Notes under the pieces: model-generated
Told to the model about the DNA's origin: nothing
Seen by the model: the letters and a program-made list of their open reading frames with translations, nothing else
Databases searched by the model: none
Made by a program: the position numbers and the translations under genes
Assembly (NCBI RefSeq): GCF_026723865.1
Contig: NZ_CP113529.1
Location: 3,782,001 to 3,846,000, forward strand
Direction: 5' to 3'
Source: Mycobacterium sp. Aquia_216
Lineage (GTDB): Bacteria; Actinomycetota; Actinomycetes; Mycobacteriales; Mycobacteriaceae
Length of the DNA: 64,000 nt
In this document: in pieces, positions 40,401 through 51,511 of the stretch
Position numbering within the stretch: the first letter of the stretch is position 1
Layout of the letters: each line of letters opens with the position of its first letter

Positions 40401-42374
40401 GTGTGTGGACTCCTGGCCTTTGTCGCGGACCCGGCCAGCCTGGACAACCGGGCGGCCGGCCCCGGCTCAAGCAGCACCGATGACGCCATCACCCGCTCGT
40501 TGCGCCTGATGCGCCACCGCGGGCCCGACGAGCCCGGCGGGTTGTTCGACCCGGACATGGACGGCGCACCAGGAAAAGTCATGTTCGGCTTCAACCGGCT
40601 GTCCTTCATCGACATCGCGCACTCGCATCAGCCGCTGCGCTGGGGGCCCCCCGAGGCCCCCGACCGCTACGTCCTGGTGTTCAACGGCGAGATCTACAAC
40701 TACCTCGAGCTGCGCGCCGAACTGGCCGCCCAGCACGGCGCCGCCTTCGCCACCGACGGGGACGGCGAGGCCATCGTCGCCGGCTACCACCACTGGGGCG
40801 CCGCCGTGTTGACACGGCTGCGCGGGATGTTCGCCTTCGCGCTGTGGGACACCGTCACCCGCGAATTGTTCTGCGCCCGCGACCCTTTCGGGATCAAGCC
40901 GCTGTTCATGGCGACCGGCAGCGGCGGCACGGCGGTGGCCAGTGAGAAGAAATGCCTGCTGGATCTGGCCGATCTGGTGGGTTTCGACACCGCGATCGAC
41001 ACCCGAGCCGTCCAGCACTACACCGTCCTGCAGTACGTGCCGGAGCCCGAGACGCTGCACCGCGGGGTGCGCCGGCTCGAATCGGGCTGCTACGCGCGGA
41101 TCCGGCCCGGGTTGGCACCGCAGATCACGCGCTACTTCGTGCCGCGGTTCGCCGCAGTGCCGTTGACCCGCGACACCGAGCAGGCGCGCTACGACGAGAT
41201 CACCGCGGTGCTCGAGGATTCGGTGGCCAAGCACATGCGCGCCGACGTCACCGTCGGGGCGTTCCTGTCCGGCGGCATCGACTCCACCGCCATCGCGGCG
41301 CTGGCCATCCGGCACAACCCCCGGCTGATCACCTTCACCACCGGATTCGAGCGGGAGGGATTCTCCGAGGTCGACGTCGCGGTGGCCTCAGCGGAGGCGA
41401 TCGGCGCCCGCCACATCGCCAAGGTGGTCAGCCCGGGCGAGTTCGTCGCCGCGCTGCCCGAGATCGTGTGGTACCTCGACGAGCCGGTGGCCGACCCCGC
41501 ACTGGTCCCGCTGTTCTTCGTCGCGCGCGAGGCCCGCAAACACGTCAAGGTGGTGCTCTCCGGCGAAGGCGCCGACGAGCTGTTCGGCGGCTACACGATC
41601 TATCGAGAGCCGTTGTCGCTCAAGCCCTTTGACTATCTGCCCCGGCCGCTGCGGCGTTCGGTGGGCAAGATGAGCAAACCGCTGCCCCAGGGCATGCGCG
41701 GCAAGAGCCTGCTGCATCGGGGTTCGCTGACCCTCGAGGAGCGCTACTACGGCAACGCCCGCAGCTTCTCGGACGCGCAGCTGCGCGACGTGCTGACCGG
41801 GTTCCGCGAGGAGTGGACGCATACCGACGTGACGGCGTCGGTGTACGCCGAGTCGACGGGGTGGGACCCGGTCGCCCGGATGCAGCACGTCGACCTGTTC
41901 ACCTGGCTGCGCGGCGACATTCTGGTCAAGGCCGACAAGATGACGATGGCCAACTCGCTGGAGCTTCGGGTGCCGTTCCTGGATCCGGAGGTATTCGCCG
42001 TCGCGTCCCGATTACCCGTCGAGGCGAAGATCACCCGGACGACCACCAAGTACGCGCTGCGGCGAGCATTGGAACCCATCGTCCCCGCGCACGTGCTGCA
42101 CCGGCCCAAACTCGGGTTTCCGGTGCCCATCCGGCATTGGCTGCGCGCCGGCGAACTGCTGGAGTGGGCCTACGCGATGGTGGACGCCTCGCAGACCGGA
42201 TACCTGGTCGACGCCGCCGCCGTGCGCCGGATGCTCGACGAACACCGAAGCGGCGTCACCGACCACAGCCGCCGGCTGTGGACGGTGCTGATCTTCATGC
42301 TCTGGCACGCGATCTTCGTCGAGCACACCGTGGTGCCCCAGATCAGCGAGCCCGTGTACCCGGTGCAGCTCTAG
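40401..42374 (+). CDS. asnB: Asparagine synthase (glutamine-hydrolysing) AsnB
   Basis: 657 residues. N-terminal class II glutamine amidotransferase with the catalytic Cys2 ([10 protein letters not shown]), [15 protein letters not shown] and FAFALWD; C-terminal synthetase domain with the pyrophosphate loop [14 protein letters not shown] and [11 protein letters not shown]. In M. tuberculosis Rv2201 belongs to this type and related enzymes can amidate other carboxylates, including cell-wall meso-DAP, so the true substrate may not be Asp. GTG start placing Cys at position 2. Divergent from ctaC. Confidence 0.93.
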   Translation: MCGLLAFVADPASLDNRAAGPGSSSTDDAITRSLRLMRHRGPDEPGGLFDPDMDGAPGKVMFGFNRLSFIDIAHSHQPLRWGPPEAPDRYVLVFNGEIYNYLELRAELAAQHGAAFATDGDGEAIVAGYHHWGAAVLTRLRGMFAFALWDTVTRELFCARDPFGIKPLFMATGSGGTAVASEKKCLLDLADLVGFDTAIDTRAVQHYTVLQYVPEPETLHRGVRRLESGCYARIRPGLAPQITRYFVPRFAAVPLTRDTEQARYDEITAVLEDSVAKHMRADVTVGAFLSGGIDSTAIAALAIRHNPRLITFTTGFEREGFSEVDVAVASAEAIGARHIAKVVSPGEFVAALPEIVWYLDEPVADPALVPLFFVAREARKHVKVVLSGEGADELFGGYTIYREPLSLKPFDYLPRPLRRSVGKMSKPLPQGMRGKSLLHRGSLTLEERYYGNARSFSDAQLRDVLTGFREEWTHTDVTASVYAESTGWDPVARMQHVDLFTWLRGDILVKADKMTMANSLELRVPFLDPEVFAVASRLPVEAKITRTTTKYALRRALEPIVPAHVLHRPKLGFPVPIRHWLRAGELLEWAYAMVDASQTGYLVDAAAVRRMLDEHRSGVTDHSRRLWTVLIFMLWHAIFVEHTVVPQISEPVYPVQL

Positions 42375-42416
42375 CGTGCCCGCCGTGAATGTCGTGCGCG
42401 CCGTGAATGTCGCCGT

Positions 42417-42470
42417 GAATGTAACGCCACGGCGAAAAATCGCGCCGCAAACAGCAATGGCGTTACATTC
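42417..42470. repeat. Long inverted repeat at the asnB-adoK junction
   Basis: Perfect 13-bp arms gaatgtaacgcca (42417-42429) and tggcgttacattc (42458-42470) around a 28-base loop. The motif gccgtgaatgt also occurs twice just upstream (from about 42382 and 42400). Between two convergent genes, so it may work as a bidirectional terminator or be a dispersed palindromic element. Confidence 0.8.
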
Positions 42471-42496
42471 GCGAAGCGAAGCGGGCTTAGGTCGGG

Positions 42497-43630
<1,134 letters not shown>

Positions 43631-43652
43631 CTACCACCGTAGGAGAACGACA

Positions 43653-44315
43653 ATGGGCGGTCCCCACTCGCCGAACCACGCTGTCGGCGGCGATGGACCC
43701 GCGCCCTACAGCGAGCCGGTCGACTTCCCGCACGATCCCCCGGTCGGCGACACCGCCTACGCGCCCGGGCCAGCCCACGAACCGCCGCCGGGCGGATACC
43801 CCGGCCCGCCGCCGGGGTATGCGAAGCGGCGCTCACCGCGGCGGGTGATCATCGGGGTGGTGGCGGCCATCACACTGGTCGCCGCGCTGACGGCGGCGAT
43901 CGTCTACGGGGTGCGCACCAATGGGGCCAATACCGGTGCCGCGTTCTCCGAGACATCGGCCAAAACCGCGATTCAGGGCTATCTGGACGCGCTGGAGAGC
44001 CGCAACACCGAGGAGATCGCCCGCAACGCGCTCTGCGGCCTGTATGACGGCGTGCGCGACAGGCGTTCCGACCAGGCGCTGGCCAAGTTGAGCAGCGACG
44101 CGTTCCGCAAGCAGTTTTCGAAGGTCGAGCTGACCTCGGTCGACAAGATCGTCTACTTGTCGCAGTACCAGGCTCAGGCGCTGTTCACGATGCAGGTTTC
44201 GCCTGCCACCGGCGGCCCGCTGCGCGGTCAGGTCCAAGGCGTCGCGCAGCTGCTGTTCCAGCGCGGCGACATCTTGGTGTGCTCGTACGTGCTGCGTACC
44301 GGGGGCTCGTACTAA
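43653..44315 (+). CDS. Membrane-anchored protein of the Rv0361/Rv2203 type
   Basis: 220 residues. Pro/Gly-rich cytoplasmic N-terminus (about 1-68), one membrane helix (VIIGVVAAITLVAALTAAIVYGV), then an outside NTF2/DUF4878-like domain (AIQGYLDALESRNTEEIARNALCGLYDGVRDRRSDQALAKL). Two Cys residues in the outside domain (LCGL and LVCSYV) could form a disulfide. ATG 43653 is set by GTAGGAG upstream; the longer open frame overlaps adoK. Function unknown. Confidence 0.88.
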   Translation: MGGPHSPNHAVGGDGPAPYSEPVDFPHDPPVGDTAYAPGPAHEPPPGGYPGPPPGYAKRRSPRRVIIGVVAAITLVAALTAAIVYGVRTNGANTGAAFSETSAKTAIQGYLDALESRNTEEIARNALCGLYDGVRDRRSDQALAKLSSDAFRKQFSKVELTSVDKIVYLSQYQAQALFTMQVSPATGGPLRGQVQGVAQLLFQRGDILVCSYVLRTGGSY

Positions 44316-44339
44316 GCGCCCGGTGCTAGCCGTTGCGGG

Positions 44340-44699
44340 TCAGTTGAAGGAGTCCCCGCAGGCGCACGAACCGGTGGCGTTGGGGTTGTCGATGGTGAAG
44401 CCCTGCTTCTCGATGGTGTCCACGAAGTCGATCGACGCGCCTTGCACGTAGGGCGCGCTCATCCGGTCCACCGTCAGCTTCACACCACCGAAGTCCGCGG
44501 TCAGGTCGCCGTCCAGCGCGCGGTCGTCGAAGAACAGGTTGTAGCGCAGGCCAGCGCATCCGCCCGGCTGCACCGCGATACGCAGCGCCAGGTCGTCGCG
44601 TCCCTCTTGGTCCAGCAGGGACTTCGCCTTGGTGGCGGCGGCCTCGGTCAGGATTACGCCGTGGGTGGTCGTGGCGCTCGACTCGTTTTGCACCGTCAT
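44340..44699 (-). CDS. A-type iron-sulfur cluster insertion protein (ErpA/IscA-like)
   Basis: 119 residues with the HesB/IscA fold: ILTEAAATKAKSLLDQEGRDDLALRIAVQPGGCAGLRYNL and the C-terminal GSCACGDSFN. The three conserved Cys (one in GGCAG, two in CAC) bind the cluster. Carries Fe-S clusters to client proteins. ATG 44699 is set by AGGAGAAGCA upstream. M. tuberculosis orthologue Rv2204c. Tandem with the glycerate kinase gene on the same strand. Confidence 0.95.
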   Translation of the reverse strand: MTVQNESSATTTHGVILTEAAATKAKSLLDQEGRDDLALRIAVQPGGCAGLRYNLFFDDRALDGDLTADFGGVKLTVDRMSAPYVQGASIDFVDTIEKQGFTIDNPNATGSCACGDSFN

Positions 44700-44769
44700 T
44701 GCTTCTCCTACATGCCTGTTGTTGGGTAGGTGCCCGGGCACCCGAGCCACTCGGGTAAAACCCAATGTC

Positions 44770-45846
44770 TCAACGGTACCTCGCGGGACCGCTATTCCCG
44801 AGCCGCGCCGCCACCTGTGACGCTAATCCCATCAGCTGATTTGCCGCGTCGGCCAGTGCCAATCCCACCGAGCCGGCGTACTCGGCCATGGACAGCGCGG
44901 ACATGATGCCCGCCGTGCGCACCGCGGTTTTCTCCAGACCGACCTGCCCGGCCAGCACGATCACCGGAATCCCCAGCGGGCCGGCCGCGGCCGCGAGCGA
45001 CCCGACCACCTTCCCGTGCAGCGACTGCTCGTCGAACTTGCCCTCACCGGTGACGATCATGTCTGCCGTCTCGAGGTCCTCCTCCAAGTGGGTGTGCTCG
45101 GCGATGATCTCGGCGCCGTACTCGCAGCGGCCTCCGAGCGCGAGCAGACCCGCGCCGATCCCCCCGGCGGCGGCGGCCCCGGGTTCGGAGCTGACGTCAC
45201 GTCCGGCCGCCGCTTCCAGTTGCAGCGCCCACGCCTCGAGGCGGACTTCCAGTGCCGCGACGGTGGCCGTGTCGGCGCCCTTCTGCGGCCCGAACACCCT
45301 GGCCGCACCCCAGGGCCCCACCAGCGGATATTCGGTGTCCGCGGCCGCGATGAGCTCGACGTCGGCCAACTGCCGCCGAGCGACTTCCAGGCCGCCCAGC
45401 TCGGCGATCATGCCCTGCCCGCCGTCGGTGCACGCGCTGCCGCCGAGCCCGACCACGATCCGCCTCGCCCCGCACCGCAGCGCTTCGGCGATGAGCTGTC
45501 CGACTCCCCTGCTGTGCGCCGTCAGCGCCGTCTCCGGGTCGGCCGGACGGCCGAGTAATCCCGTGCCGCAGGCCTGCGCACACTCCAGGTACGCGGTCGC
45601 CGACGCCGCGTCCCACACCCATTCCGCATCCACCGTCGTGTCCATCGGCCCGGAGACCTCGACGGATCGCTTCTCCCCCACTCGATTGGCCAGCACGTCG
45701 ACGAAACCCGGGCCGCCGTCGGACTGCGGGGCAACGATGAACTGGTCGCCCGGACGCGACCGACCCCAGCCGGTCGCGATAGCGGCGGCAGCTTCTACCG
45801 CCGAAAGACTGTCGCCGTAGCAATCCGGGGCCACCAGCACCCGCAT
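44770..45846 (-). CDS. Glycerate kinase, GlxK/GarK type (Rv2205c family)
   Basis: 358 residues, as in M. tuberculosis. N-terminal [22 protein letters not shown], the glycerate-kinase pattern APDxxKxSLSA with Tyr-Gly in place of the usual Lys; then [33 protein letters not shown], and [17 protein letters not shown]. Phosphorylates D-glycerate, linking it to glycolysis. ATG at 45846 gives the family length; an extension to 45921 is not conserved. Divergent from Rv2206. Confidence 0.92.
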   Translation of the reverse strand: MRVLVAPDCYGDSLSAVEAAAAIATGWGRSRPGDQFIVAPQSDGGPGFVDVLANRVGEKRSVEVSGPMDTTVDAEWVWDAASATAYLECAQACGTGLLGRPADPETALTAHSRGVGQLIAEALRCGARRIVVGLGGSACTDGGQGMIAELGGLEVARRQLADVELIAAADTEYPLVGPWGAARVFGPQKGADTATVAALEVRLEAWALQLEAAAGRDVSSEPGAAAAGGIGAGLLALGGRCEYGAEIIAEHTHLEEDLETADMIVTGEGKFDEQSLHGKVVGSLAAAAGPLGIPVIVLAGQVGLEKTAVRTAGIMSALSMAEYAGSVGLALADAANQLMGLASQVAARLGNSGPARYR

Positions 45847-46037
45847 AGCCGGCAACTGCAATCGACCCGGAGAAAGACCAGTGGCTACATCGTCCGAGGC
45901 CATCGAGCCGTTGTCCATCACCCGTAGCCGTTCATCACTGTTAAGGGTAGGTCCAACTAACCTGCGGCCGCAGAGCTATCGCGATGCCTGACGGGGTCAT
46001 TCGGAAACCGGGTCGGCCGCGAAGTAACCTGGCGGTT

Positions 46038-46724
46038 GTGAAGTTGTTGGGCCGTAAGAAAACCCATGCGCAGGTCCCGGACGGCGACCTCGTGGCACCG
46101 GCCACCTCCGATGCCGCCTCGGATGCGGCGTCTCGCGCGGCACGCCGGACCGACCCCAAGGGCCGGCCCACGCCCAAGCGCGAAGCCGCCCGACGGAATG
46201 CGAAGAAGGGGCCCGTTGCCCCGGCACCCAAGACCGCCGCCGAGGCGCGGGCTCGCCGCAAAACCTTGGCCGGCCCCAAACTCAGCCGCGAGGAGCGCAA
46301 AGCCGAGCGCACTGCCGGCCGGGCCCGGATGACCGATCGCCGGGAACGCATGCTGGCCGGTGACGAGGCATACCTGCTGCCACGCGACCAGGGTCCGATC
46401 CGCCGCTATGTGCGCGACGTGGTGGATTCCCGGCGCAACGTGCTCGGCCTGTTCATGCCGTCGACGCTGGCCCTGCTCTTCGTGATGTTCGCCGTTCCGC
46501 AACTGCAGCTGTTCATCTCGCCCGCAATGCTGGTGATTACTGTGGTCATGGGCATCGACGGCGTGATCCTGGGCCGCAAGGTCAGCAAGCTGGTCGACGC
46601 GAAATTCCCGAGCAACACCGAAAGCCGTTGGAAGCTTGGGCTTTATGCGGCCGGTCGGGCTTCCCAGATGCGCCGGATGCGGGCTCCCCGGCCCCAGGTC
46701 GAGCGCGGCAGCCGTGTCGACTGA
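46038..46724 (+). CDS. DUF3043 membrane protein (Rv2206 family)
   Basis: 228 residues. Highly basic N-terminus (LGRKKTHAQVPDGD, then AAARRTDPKGRPTPKREAARRNA-like residues to about 120) containing RMTDRRERMLAGDEAYLLPRDQGPIRRYVRD, the DUF3043 signature, then two membrane helices (LFMPSTLALLFVMFAVPQL, LVITVVMGIDGVILG). GTG at 46038 chosen because the family starts with KLLGRKK. Three bases from cobU's longest reading. Function unknown. Confidence 0.88.
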   Translation: MKLLGRKKTHAQVPDGDLVAPATSDAASDAASRAARRTDPKGRPTPKREAARRNAKKGPVAPAPKTAAEARARRKTLAGPKLSREERKAERTAGRARMTDRRERMLAGDEAYLLPRDQGPIRRYVRDVVDSRRNVLGLFMPSTLALLFVMFAVPQLQLFISPAMLVITVVMGIDGVILGRKVSKLVDAKFPSNTESRWKLGLYAAGRASQMRRMRAPRPQVERGSRVD

Positions 46725-46751
46725 CCGTTGCCGCAAAGCTTTCTGACCCCA

Positions 46752-47288
46752 GTGCGCACCCTGGTGCTCGGCGGGATCAGGTCGGGCAAGTCCCGCTGGG
46801 CCGAGGAGGCCATCGCCAGGTCCCTTCCCCCCGGCCAGCCGGTCCGTTACCTGGCGTCGGGCCCCGGCGGCCAGGATGATGCGGACTGGGCACACCGGGT
46901 CGCCACACACCGCGACCGTCGGCCCGCGCACTGGTCGACAGTCGAAACTCAGGACATCACAAGCGAATTACGGCGGTCGCCAAATACCCCGACGCTGGTC
47001 GACGACCTCGGCGCCTGGCTGACCGGCACGCTGGATCGCCACCACGCATGGGAGAACGGCTCGGTCGCCGCGCCGATCGACGAAATGGTCGGCGCGGTCG
47101 CCGCATTTGAATCGACGCTGGTGCTCGTCAGTCCAGAGGTGGGGCTGACCGTGGTGCCCGCCACCGCGTCGGGCCGCCGGTTTGCCGACGAGCTGGGTTC
47201 GGTCAACCAACGCGTCGCGGCACTGTGCGAGCAGGTGGTGTTGGTGATGGCCGGTCAGCCGGTGTCGATCAAACCGTCAGGGAGATAA
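46752..47288 (+). CDS. cobU: Adenosylcobinamide kinase/guanylyltransferase CobU
   Basis: 178 residues from GTG 46752 (TTG 46728 would add 8). Walker [13 protein letters not shown] at the N-terminus, the [15 protein letters not shown] segment containing the guanylylated His, DDLGAWLTG, and [22 protein letters not shown]. Phosphorylates adenosylcobinamide and attaches GMP, giving the nucleotide-loop intermediate for CobS. Stop and cobT start overlap (TAATG). In M. tuberculosis cobU is elsewhere (Rv0254c); here it heads a cobUTS cluster. Confidence 0.93.
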   Translation: MRTLVLGGIRSGKSRWAEEAIARSLPPGQPVRYLASGPGGQDDADWAHRVATHRDRRPAHWSTVETQDITSELRRSPNTPTLVDDLGAWLTGTLDRHHAWENGSVAAPIDEMVGAVAAFESTLVLVSPEVGLTVVPATASGRRFADELGSVNQRVAALCEQVVLVMAGQPVSIKPSGR

Positions 47289-48349
47289 TGGAATTCGCGC
47301 CGATCTCGTCGCCCGACGCGACCACCGCCGCGGCTGCCCGCGCGCGTCAGGACAGCCTGACCAAGCCGCGTGGCGCCCTGGGCCGCCTCGAGGACCTGTC
47401 CGTCTGGATCGCGTCGTGCCAGGGGCATTGCCCGCCACGGCAGTTCGAGCGCGCCCGGGTGGTGGTGTTTGCCGGTGACCATGGCGTGGCCCGCTCCGGG
47501 GTGTCGGCGTATCCGCCGGAGGTGACCGCCCAGATGGTCGCCAACATCGACGCCGGTGGGGCGGCGATCAACGCGCTGGCCGCGATCGCGGACGCGACGG
47601 TGCGGATCGCCGATCTGGCGGTGGACGGCGAGCCGCTCTCGGAGCAGATCGGCGCCCACAAAGTGCGGCGGGCCAGCGGCGATATCGCGGTACAGGACGC
47701 GTTGAGCGACGAGGAGACGGCCCGGGCGATCGCGGCGGGCCAGCGCATCGCCGACGAAGAGGTCGACGCGGGCGCCGACTTGCTCATCGCCGGCGACATG
47801 GGTATCGGAAACACCACCGCGGCGGCGGTTCTGGTGGCGGCGCTGACGAATGCCGAGCCGGTCGCCGTGGTCGGCTTCGGCTCCGGAATCGACGACGCCG
47901 GCTGGGCCCGCAAGACGGCCGCGGTCCGCGATGCGCTTTTCCGGACGCGACCGGTACTGCCCGACCCGGTCGCGGTGCTGCGCTGTTGCGGTGGCGCGGA
48001 TCTGGCCGCGATGGCCGGCTTTTGCGCACAAGCCGCGGTGCGGCGCACCCCGCTGCTGCTCGACGGCATGGCGGTGACGGCCGCCGCGCTGGTCGCCGAA
48101 CGCCTGGCACCGGGCGCACGACAGTGGTGGCAGGCGGGCCACCGCTCTACCGAACCGGGTCATGCGCTGGCCCTGACCGCGCTGGAGTTGGACCCGATCC
48201 TGGACCTGCGCATGCGGCTGGGCGAGGGCAGCGGCGCGACGCTCGCGCTGCCGGTGCTGCGGGCCGCGGTCGCCACGCTGTCGTCGATGGCGACGTTCAC
48301 CGAGGCCGGTGTCGCCGCCCGGCCCGACGATGCGCTACCTTCCCCGTGA
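47288..48349 (+). CDS. cobT: Nicotinate-nucleotide:DMB phosphoribosyltransferase CobT
   Basis: 353 residues. Makes alpha-ribazole phosphate from dimethylbenzimidazole and nicotinate mononucleotide, the lower ligand of cobalamin. Seen: [59 protein letters not shown], and the catalytic-Glu region [11 protein letters not shown] overlaps the cobU stop; stop overlaps the cobS start as GTGA. Confidence 0.96.
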   Translation: MEFAPISSPDATTAAAARARQDSLTKPRGALGRLEDLSVWIASCQGHCPPRQFERARVVVFAGDHGVARSGVSAYPPEVTAQMVANIDAGGAAINALAAIADATVRIADLAVDGEPLSEQIGAHKVRRASGDIAVQDALSDEETARAIAAGQRIADEEVDAGADLLIAGDMGIGNTTAAAVLVAALTNAEPVAVVGFGSGIDDAGWARKTAAVRDALFRTRPVLPDPVAVLRCCGGADLAAMAGFCAQAAVRRTPLLLDGMAVTAAALVAERLAPGARQWWQAGHRSTEPGHALALTALELDPILDLRMRLGEGSGATLALPVLRAAVATLSSMATFTEAGVAARPDDALPSP

Positions 48350-49104
48350 TTCGTTCGGTGGCAACGGCTTTCGCATTCGGAACGGTCTTGCCCGTGCCGG
48401 CCGTACCCGACGCGCCGATGGGCCGTGGCGCCATGACCGCGCTGCCGGTGGTCGGCACAGCCTTGGGAGCCCTGGCGGCGGGCATCAGCTGGGGCGCCTC
48501 GCTGGCCTTCGGTGTGTCCAGCCCGCTGCCGGGATTGCTGGCGGTGGCAGTGCTTTTGCTCGCCACCCGCGGACTGCACATCGACGGCGTCGCGGATACG
48601 GCCGACGGGCTGGGCTGCTACGGGCCGCCGCCACGCGCACTGGCGGTGATGCGCGACGGGTCTACGGGACCGTTCGGCGTCGCGGCCGTCGTGCTGGTAA
48701 TCATGGTGCAGGGATTGGCATTTTCGGCGCTCTGCGCGACCTGGCGGCATGGGCTCCCCGCGATCGTCGTGGCGGTCGCCGCCGGCCGGGTGAGCGCGGT
48801 GCTGGCCTGCCGCCGTTCGGTGCCGGCGGCCGGCGGAAGCGCCCTGGGCGCCCAGGTCGCCGGTACTCAACCGATCCCGGTCGTCGCCGGCTGGATCGTG
48901 GTGCTGGTTGGGGTTTCGCTGGTAGCGGGTCCGCGACCGTGGCAGGGGCCGGCCGCGGTGCTGCTGGGGGTGTGCTTCGGCGCGGTGCTGGTCGGGCACT
49001 GCGTGCGCCGCTTCGGCGGCATCAGTGGCGACGTGCTGGGCGCGGCGATCGAGCTGACCACGACGGTCAGCGCGGTGACGCTTGCGGCGCTGGTCCGCTT
49101 CTAG
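48346..49104 (+). CDS. cobS: Adenosylcobinamide-GDP ribazoletransferase CobS
   Basis: 252-residue polytopic membrane protein that joins adenosylcobinamide-GDP to alpha-ribazole (phosphate), the last step of cobalamin assembly. The metal-binding motif [38 protein letters not shown] region is clear ([11 protein letters not shown]). GTG start overlaps the cobT stop. Convergent with ilvE across an 84-base gap holding palindromic repeats; M. tuberculosis has the Rv2209 membrane gene at this place. Confidence 0.96.
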   Translation: MIRSVATAFAFGTVLPVPAVPDAPMGRGAMTALPVVGTALGALAAGISWGASLAFGVSSPLPGLLAVAVLLLATRGLHIDGVADTADGLGCYGPPPRALAVMRDGSTGPFGVAAVVLVIMVQGLAFSALCATWRHGLPAIVVAVAAGRVSAVLACRRSVPAAGGSALGAQVAGTQPIPVVAGWIVVLVGVSLVAGPRPWQGPAAVLLGVCFGAVLVGHCVRRFGGISGDVLGAAIELTTTVSAVTLAALVRF

Positions 49105-49120
49105 CCGGGCGCACTCAGGC

Positions 49121-49176
49121 CGAGTGTGCGGCTGGCCGCGCACTCGGTGCCGAACGTGAAGCTGGCCGCACACTCG
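49121..49176. repeat. Palindromic repeats at the cobS-ilvE junction
   Basis: CGAGTGTGCGG (49121-49131), CTGG loop, CCGCGCACTCG (49136-49146) form a hairpin with one mismatch. A further CCGCACACTCG at 49166-49176 is a perfect inverse of the first arm, so two alternative hairpins exist. Likely a bidirectional terminator or dispersed palindromic element. Confidence 0.75.
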
Positions 49177-49188
49177 CCAGCCGTGTAC

Positions 49189-50295
49189 CTAGCCCAGCCG
49201 GGACATCCAGCCGTGCGTGTCGGCGAAGGTACCGCGCTGGATGCCGGTCAGTGTGTCGCGCAGCGCCATCGTCACTTCGCCCGGTTCACCATCGGCGATG
49301 GTGAACTCGGTGTCGGCGTACTTCACCCGCGCGACCGGCGTGATGACCGCGGCAGTACCACACGCGAATACCTCGGTGATCTCCCCCGCGGTGGCCTTCT
49401 TCTGCCACTCGTCGATATCGATCTTGCGCTCTTCGACCGTGAACCCGGCATCAAGTGCCAACTGCAGCAACGAATCCCGGGTAATGCCGGGCAGCAGCGA
49501 GCCGGACAGCTCCGGGGTGACCAGCCGCGAGGTGCCGCCGCTGCCCAGCACGAAGAACAGGTTCATGCCGCCCATCTCTTCGACGAAGCGACGCTCGACG
49601 GCGTCCAGCCAAACCACTTGGTCGCAACCGTTTTCCGCGGCTTCGGCCTGAGCCACCAGCGACGCGGCATAGTTGCCGCCGAACTTGGCCGCACCGGTGC
49701 CGCCGGGGCAGGCCCGCACGTAATCCGTTGACACCCAGACGTCGACGGGGTTGATGCCGTTTTTGAAGTACGCGCCGGCCGGTGAACCGATCAGCAGGTA
49801 CCGGTAGTGCTTGGCCGGCCGTACCCCCAGTCCCGGTTCCGTCGCAAAGATGAACGGCCGCAGATAAAGTGCCTCTTCGCCGCCCGCGCGCGGCACCCAG
49901 GCGTTGTCGACAGCGATGAGCTGGCGCAGGGATTCCAGGAAGATGTCGGCGGGCAGTTCGGGTATCGCGATCCGCCGGGCCGACGAGCGCATCCGGGCGG
50001 CGTTGGCGTCCGGGCGAAACGACACAACGGAGCCGTCGGCCCACCGGTATGCCTTCAGCCCCTCGAACACCTCCTGCGCGTAGTGCAGCACGATCGCCGA
50101 TGGATCCAGCTGAATCGGGCCGTACGGAACCACCCGCGCGTTGTGCCAGCCCTGGGCCTCGTCGTAGTCGACTGAGACCATGTGGTCGGTGAAGAATCTG
50201 CCGAAACCGGGGTCGGCCAGGATGGAGTCACGTTCAACGCCCGAAGCGGGATTAGGCGCGCGTTGAACGGTGAACTCGAGAAGGCCGCTCGTCAT
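49189..50295 (-). CDS. ilvE: Branched-chain amino acid aminotransferase IlvE
   Basis: 368 residues, fold-type IV PLP enzyme transaminating Val, Leu and Ile. PLP Lys204 in [13 protein letters not shown] matches the M. tuberculosis residue number. Also seen: [15 protein letters not shown] and [13 protein letters not shown], the BCAT signatures. Convergent with cobS; downstream of gcvT on the same strand with 55 bases between. Confidence 0.97.
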   Translation of the reverse strand: MTSGLLEFTVQRAPNPASGVERDSILADPGFGRFFTDHMVSVDYDEAQGWHNARVVPYGPIQLDPSAIVLHYAQEVFEGLKAYRWADGSVVSFRPDANAARMRSSARRIAIPELPADIFLESLRQLIAVDNAWVPRAGGEEALYLRPFIFATEPGLGVRPAKHYRYLLIGSPAGAYFKNGINPVDVWVSTDYVRACPGGTGAAKFGGNYAASLVAQAEAAENGCDQVVWLDAVERRFVEEMGGMNLFFVLGSGGTSRLVTPELSGSLLPGITRDSLLQLALDAGFTVEERKIDIDEWQKKATAGEITEVFACGTAAVITPVARVKYADTEFTIADGEPGEVTMALRDTLTGIQRGTFADTHGWMSRLG

Positions 50296-50350
50296 GCGCC
50301 GATTGTATATGCGCGCACCAACCGGTTTCTGCCCCCTGAACCGGCGGCGG

Positions 50351-51466
50351 CTAGCGGGTTTTCAGCTCGACGAACGGCGGACGCACCACTTCGCACTCCG
50401 CGGCGCGGCCGCGGACGTCGACGGTGATCTGCTGGCCGTCTTCGACCCCCGCGTCGGTGTCGATCAATGCGAGAGCAATGCCCGACTGCAACGTCGGCGA
50501 GAACGTCCCGGATGTGGTGACCCCGACCGGCTTATCCCCAACAAGCACCGTCTGCGCGGGCCGCAGCACACCGCGGCCCGACATCCGCAGACCCCGCAGC
50601 AGCCGTCGCGGCCCCGCCGCCTTCTCGGCCAGCAGCGCATCTCGGCCGAAGAATGCGTCCTTCTTCCAGCCGATCGCCCAGCCGCATCGGGCCTGCAGCG
50701 GCGAGATGTCGAGCGACAACTCGTGCCCGTGCAGCGGGTAACCCATCTCGGTGCGCAGCGTGTCGCGGGCACCCAGGCCGGCCGGTTCGCCGCCCGCGTT
50801 CGACACCGCCGTCACCAGCGCGTCGAACACCACGCCCGCGGTGTCCCAGGGCGGCAGCAGTTCGTAGCCGTGCTCGCCCGTGTACCCGGTGCGGCAGACC
50901 CGCACCGGCACCGAAGAGAAGGTGGCATCGGCATAGGCCATGTAATCCATGTCGGTCGGCAGGCCCAGCTCGCCGAGCACGTCGGTCGATCGCGGTCCCT
51001 GCACCGCCAGCACCGCGTAGTTGCGATGCTCGTTGGTGATCGTCAGGCCGGCGGGTGCATTGGTGGTCTGGAAGGCCTGCAGCGCCTCGACCACCGCGGC
51101 GGTGTTGGCGGCATTGGGCACCAGGAAGATTTCGTCGTCGTCGACGTAGTAGGCGATCAGGTCGTCGATGACGCCACCGGATTCCGTGCAGCACAGTGTG
51201 TATTGCGCCTTGCCCGGCGCGATCCGGTCCAGGTCGTTGGTCAGCGCGGAGTTGACGAACTCGGCAGCGCCCGGACCGCGGATCAGCGCCTTGCCGAGGT
51301 GGCTGACGTCGAACAGGCCCACGGCGTTGCGCGTTGCGTTGTGCTCGCTGACCGTGCCCGCATAGGACACCGGCATCAGCCAGCCGCCGAACTCGGCGAA
51401 ATTGGCGCCCAACTCGCGATGGCGGTCTTCCAGTGGTCCCTTGAGTAGCTCCGGCGCATCGCTCAC
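50351..51466 (-). CDS. gcvT: Glycine cleavage system aminomethyltransferase GcvT
   Basis: 371 residues. T-protein that releases ammonia from the aminomethylated H-protein and makes 5,10-methylene-THF. Seen: [37 protein letters not shown] and [14 protein letters not shown] start, divergent from the cyclase gene with only 45 bases between starts. No glycine riboswitch fits in that space. The other gcv genes are not nearby, as in M. tuberculosis. Confidence 0.97.
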   Translation of the reverse strand: MSDAPELLKGPLEDRHRELGANFAEFGGWLMPVSYAGTVSEHNATRNAVGLFDVSHLGKALIRGPGAAEFVNSALTNDLDRIAPGKAQYTLCCTESGGVIDDLIAYYVDDDEIFLVPNAANTAAVVEALQAFQTTNAPAGLTITNEHRNYAVLAVQGPRSTDVLGELGLPTDMDYMAYADATFSSVPVRVCRTGYTGEHGYELLPPWDTAGVVFDALVTAVSNAGGEPAGLGARDTLRTEMGYPLHGHELSLDISPLQARCGWAIGWKKDAFFGRDALLAEKAAGPRRLLRGLRMSGRGVLRPAQTVLVGDKPVGVTTSGTFSPTLQSGIALALIDTDAGVEDGQQITVDVRGRAAECEVVRPPFVELKTR

Positions 51467-51511
51467 GCCATCCGACCCTAATCGTCACCCCTACCTGGCA
51501 CACTCAGGTGG

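Noticed and set aside
46725..46751. Cobalamin riboswitch in front of cobU
   Set aside because: There is no room between the DUF3043 gene and cobU, and no B12-box sequence is seen.
51467..51511. Glycine riboswitch before gcvT
   Set aside because: Only 45 bases separate the divergent starts, too short for an aptamer.
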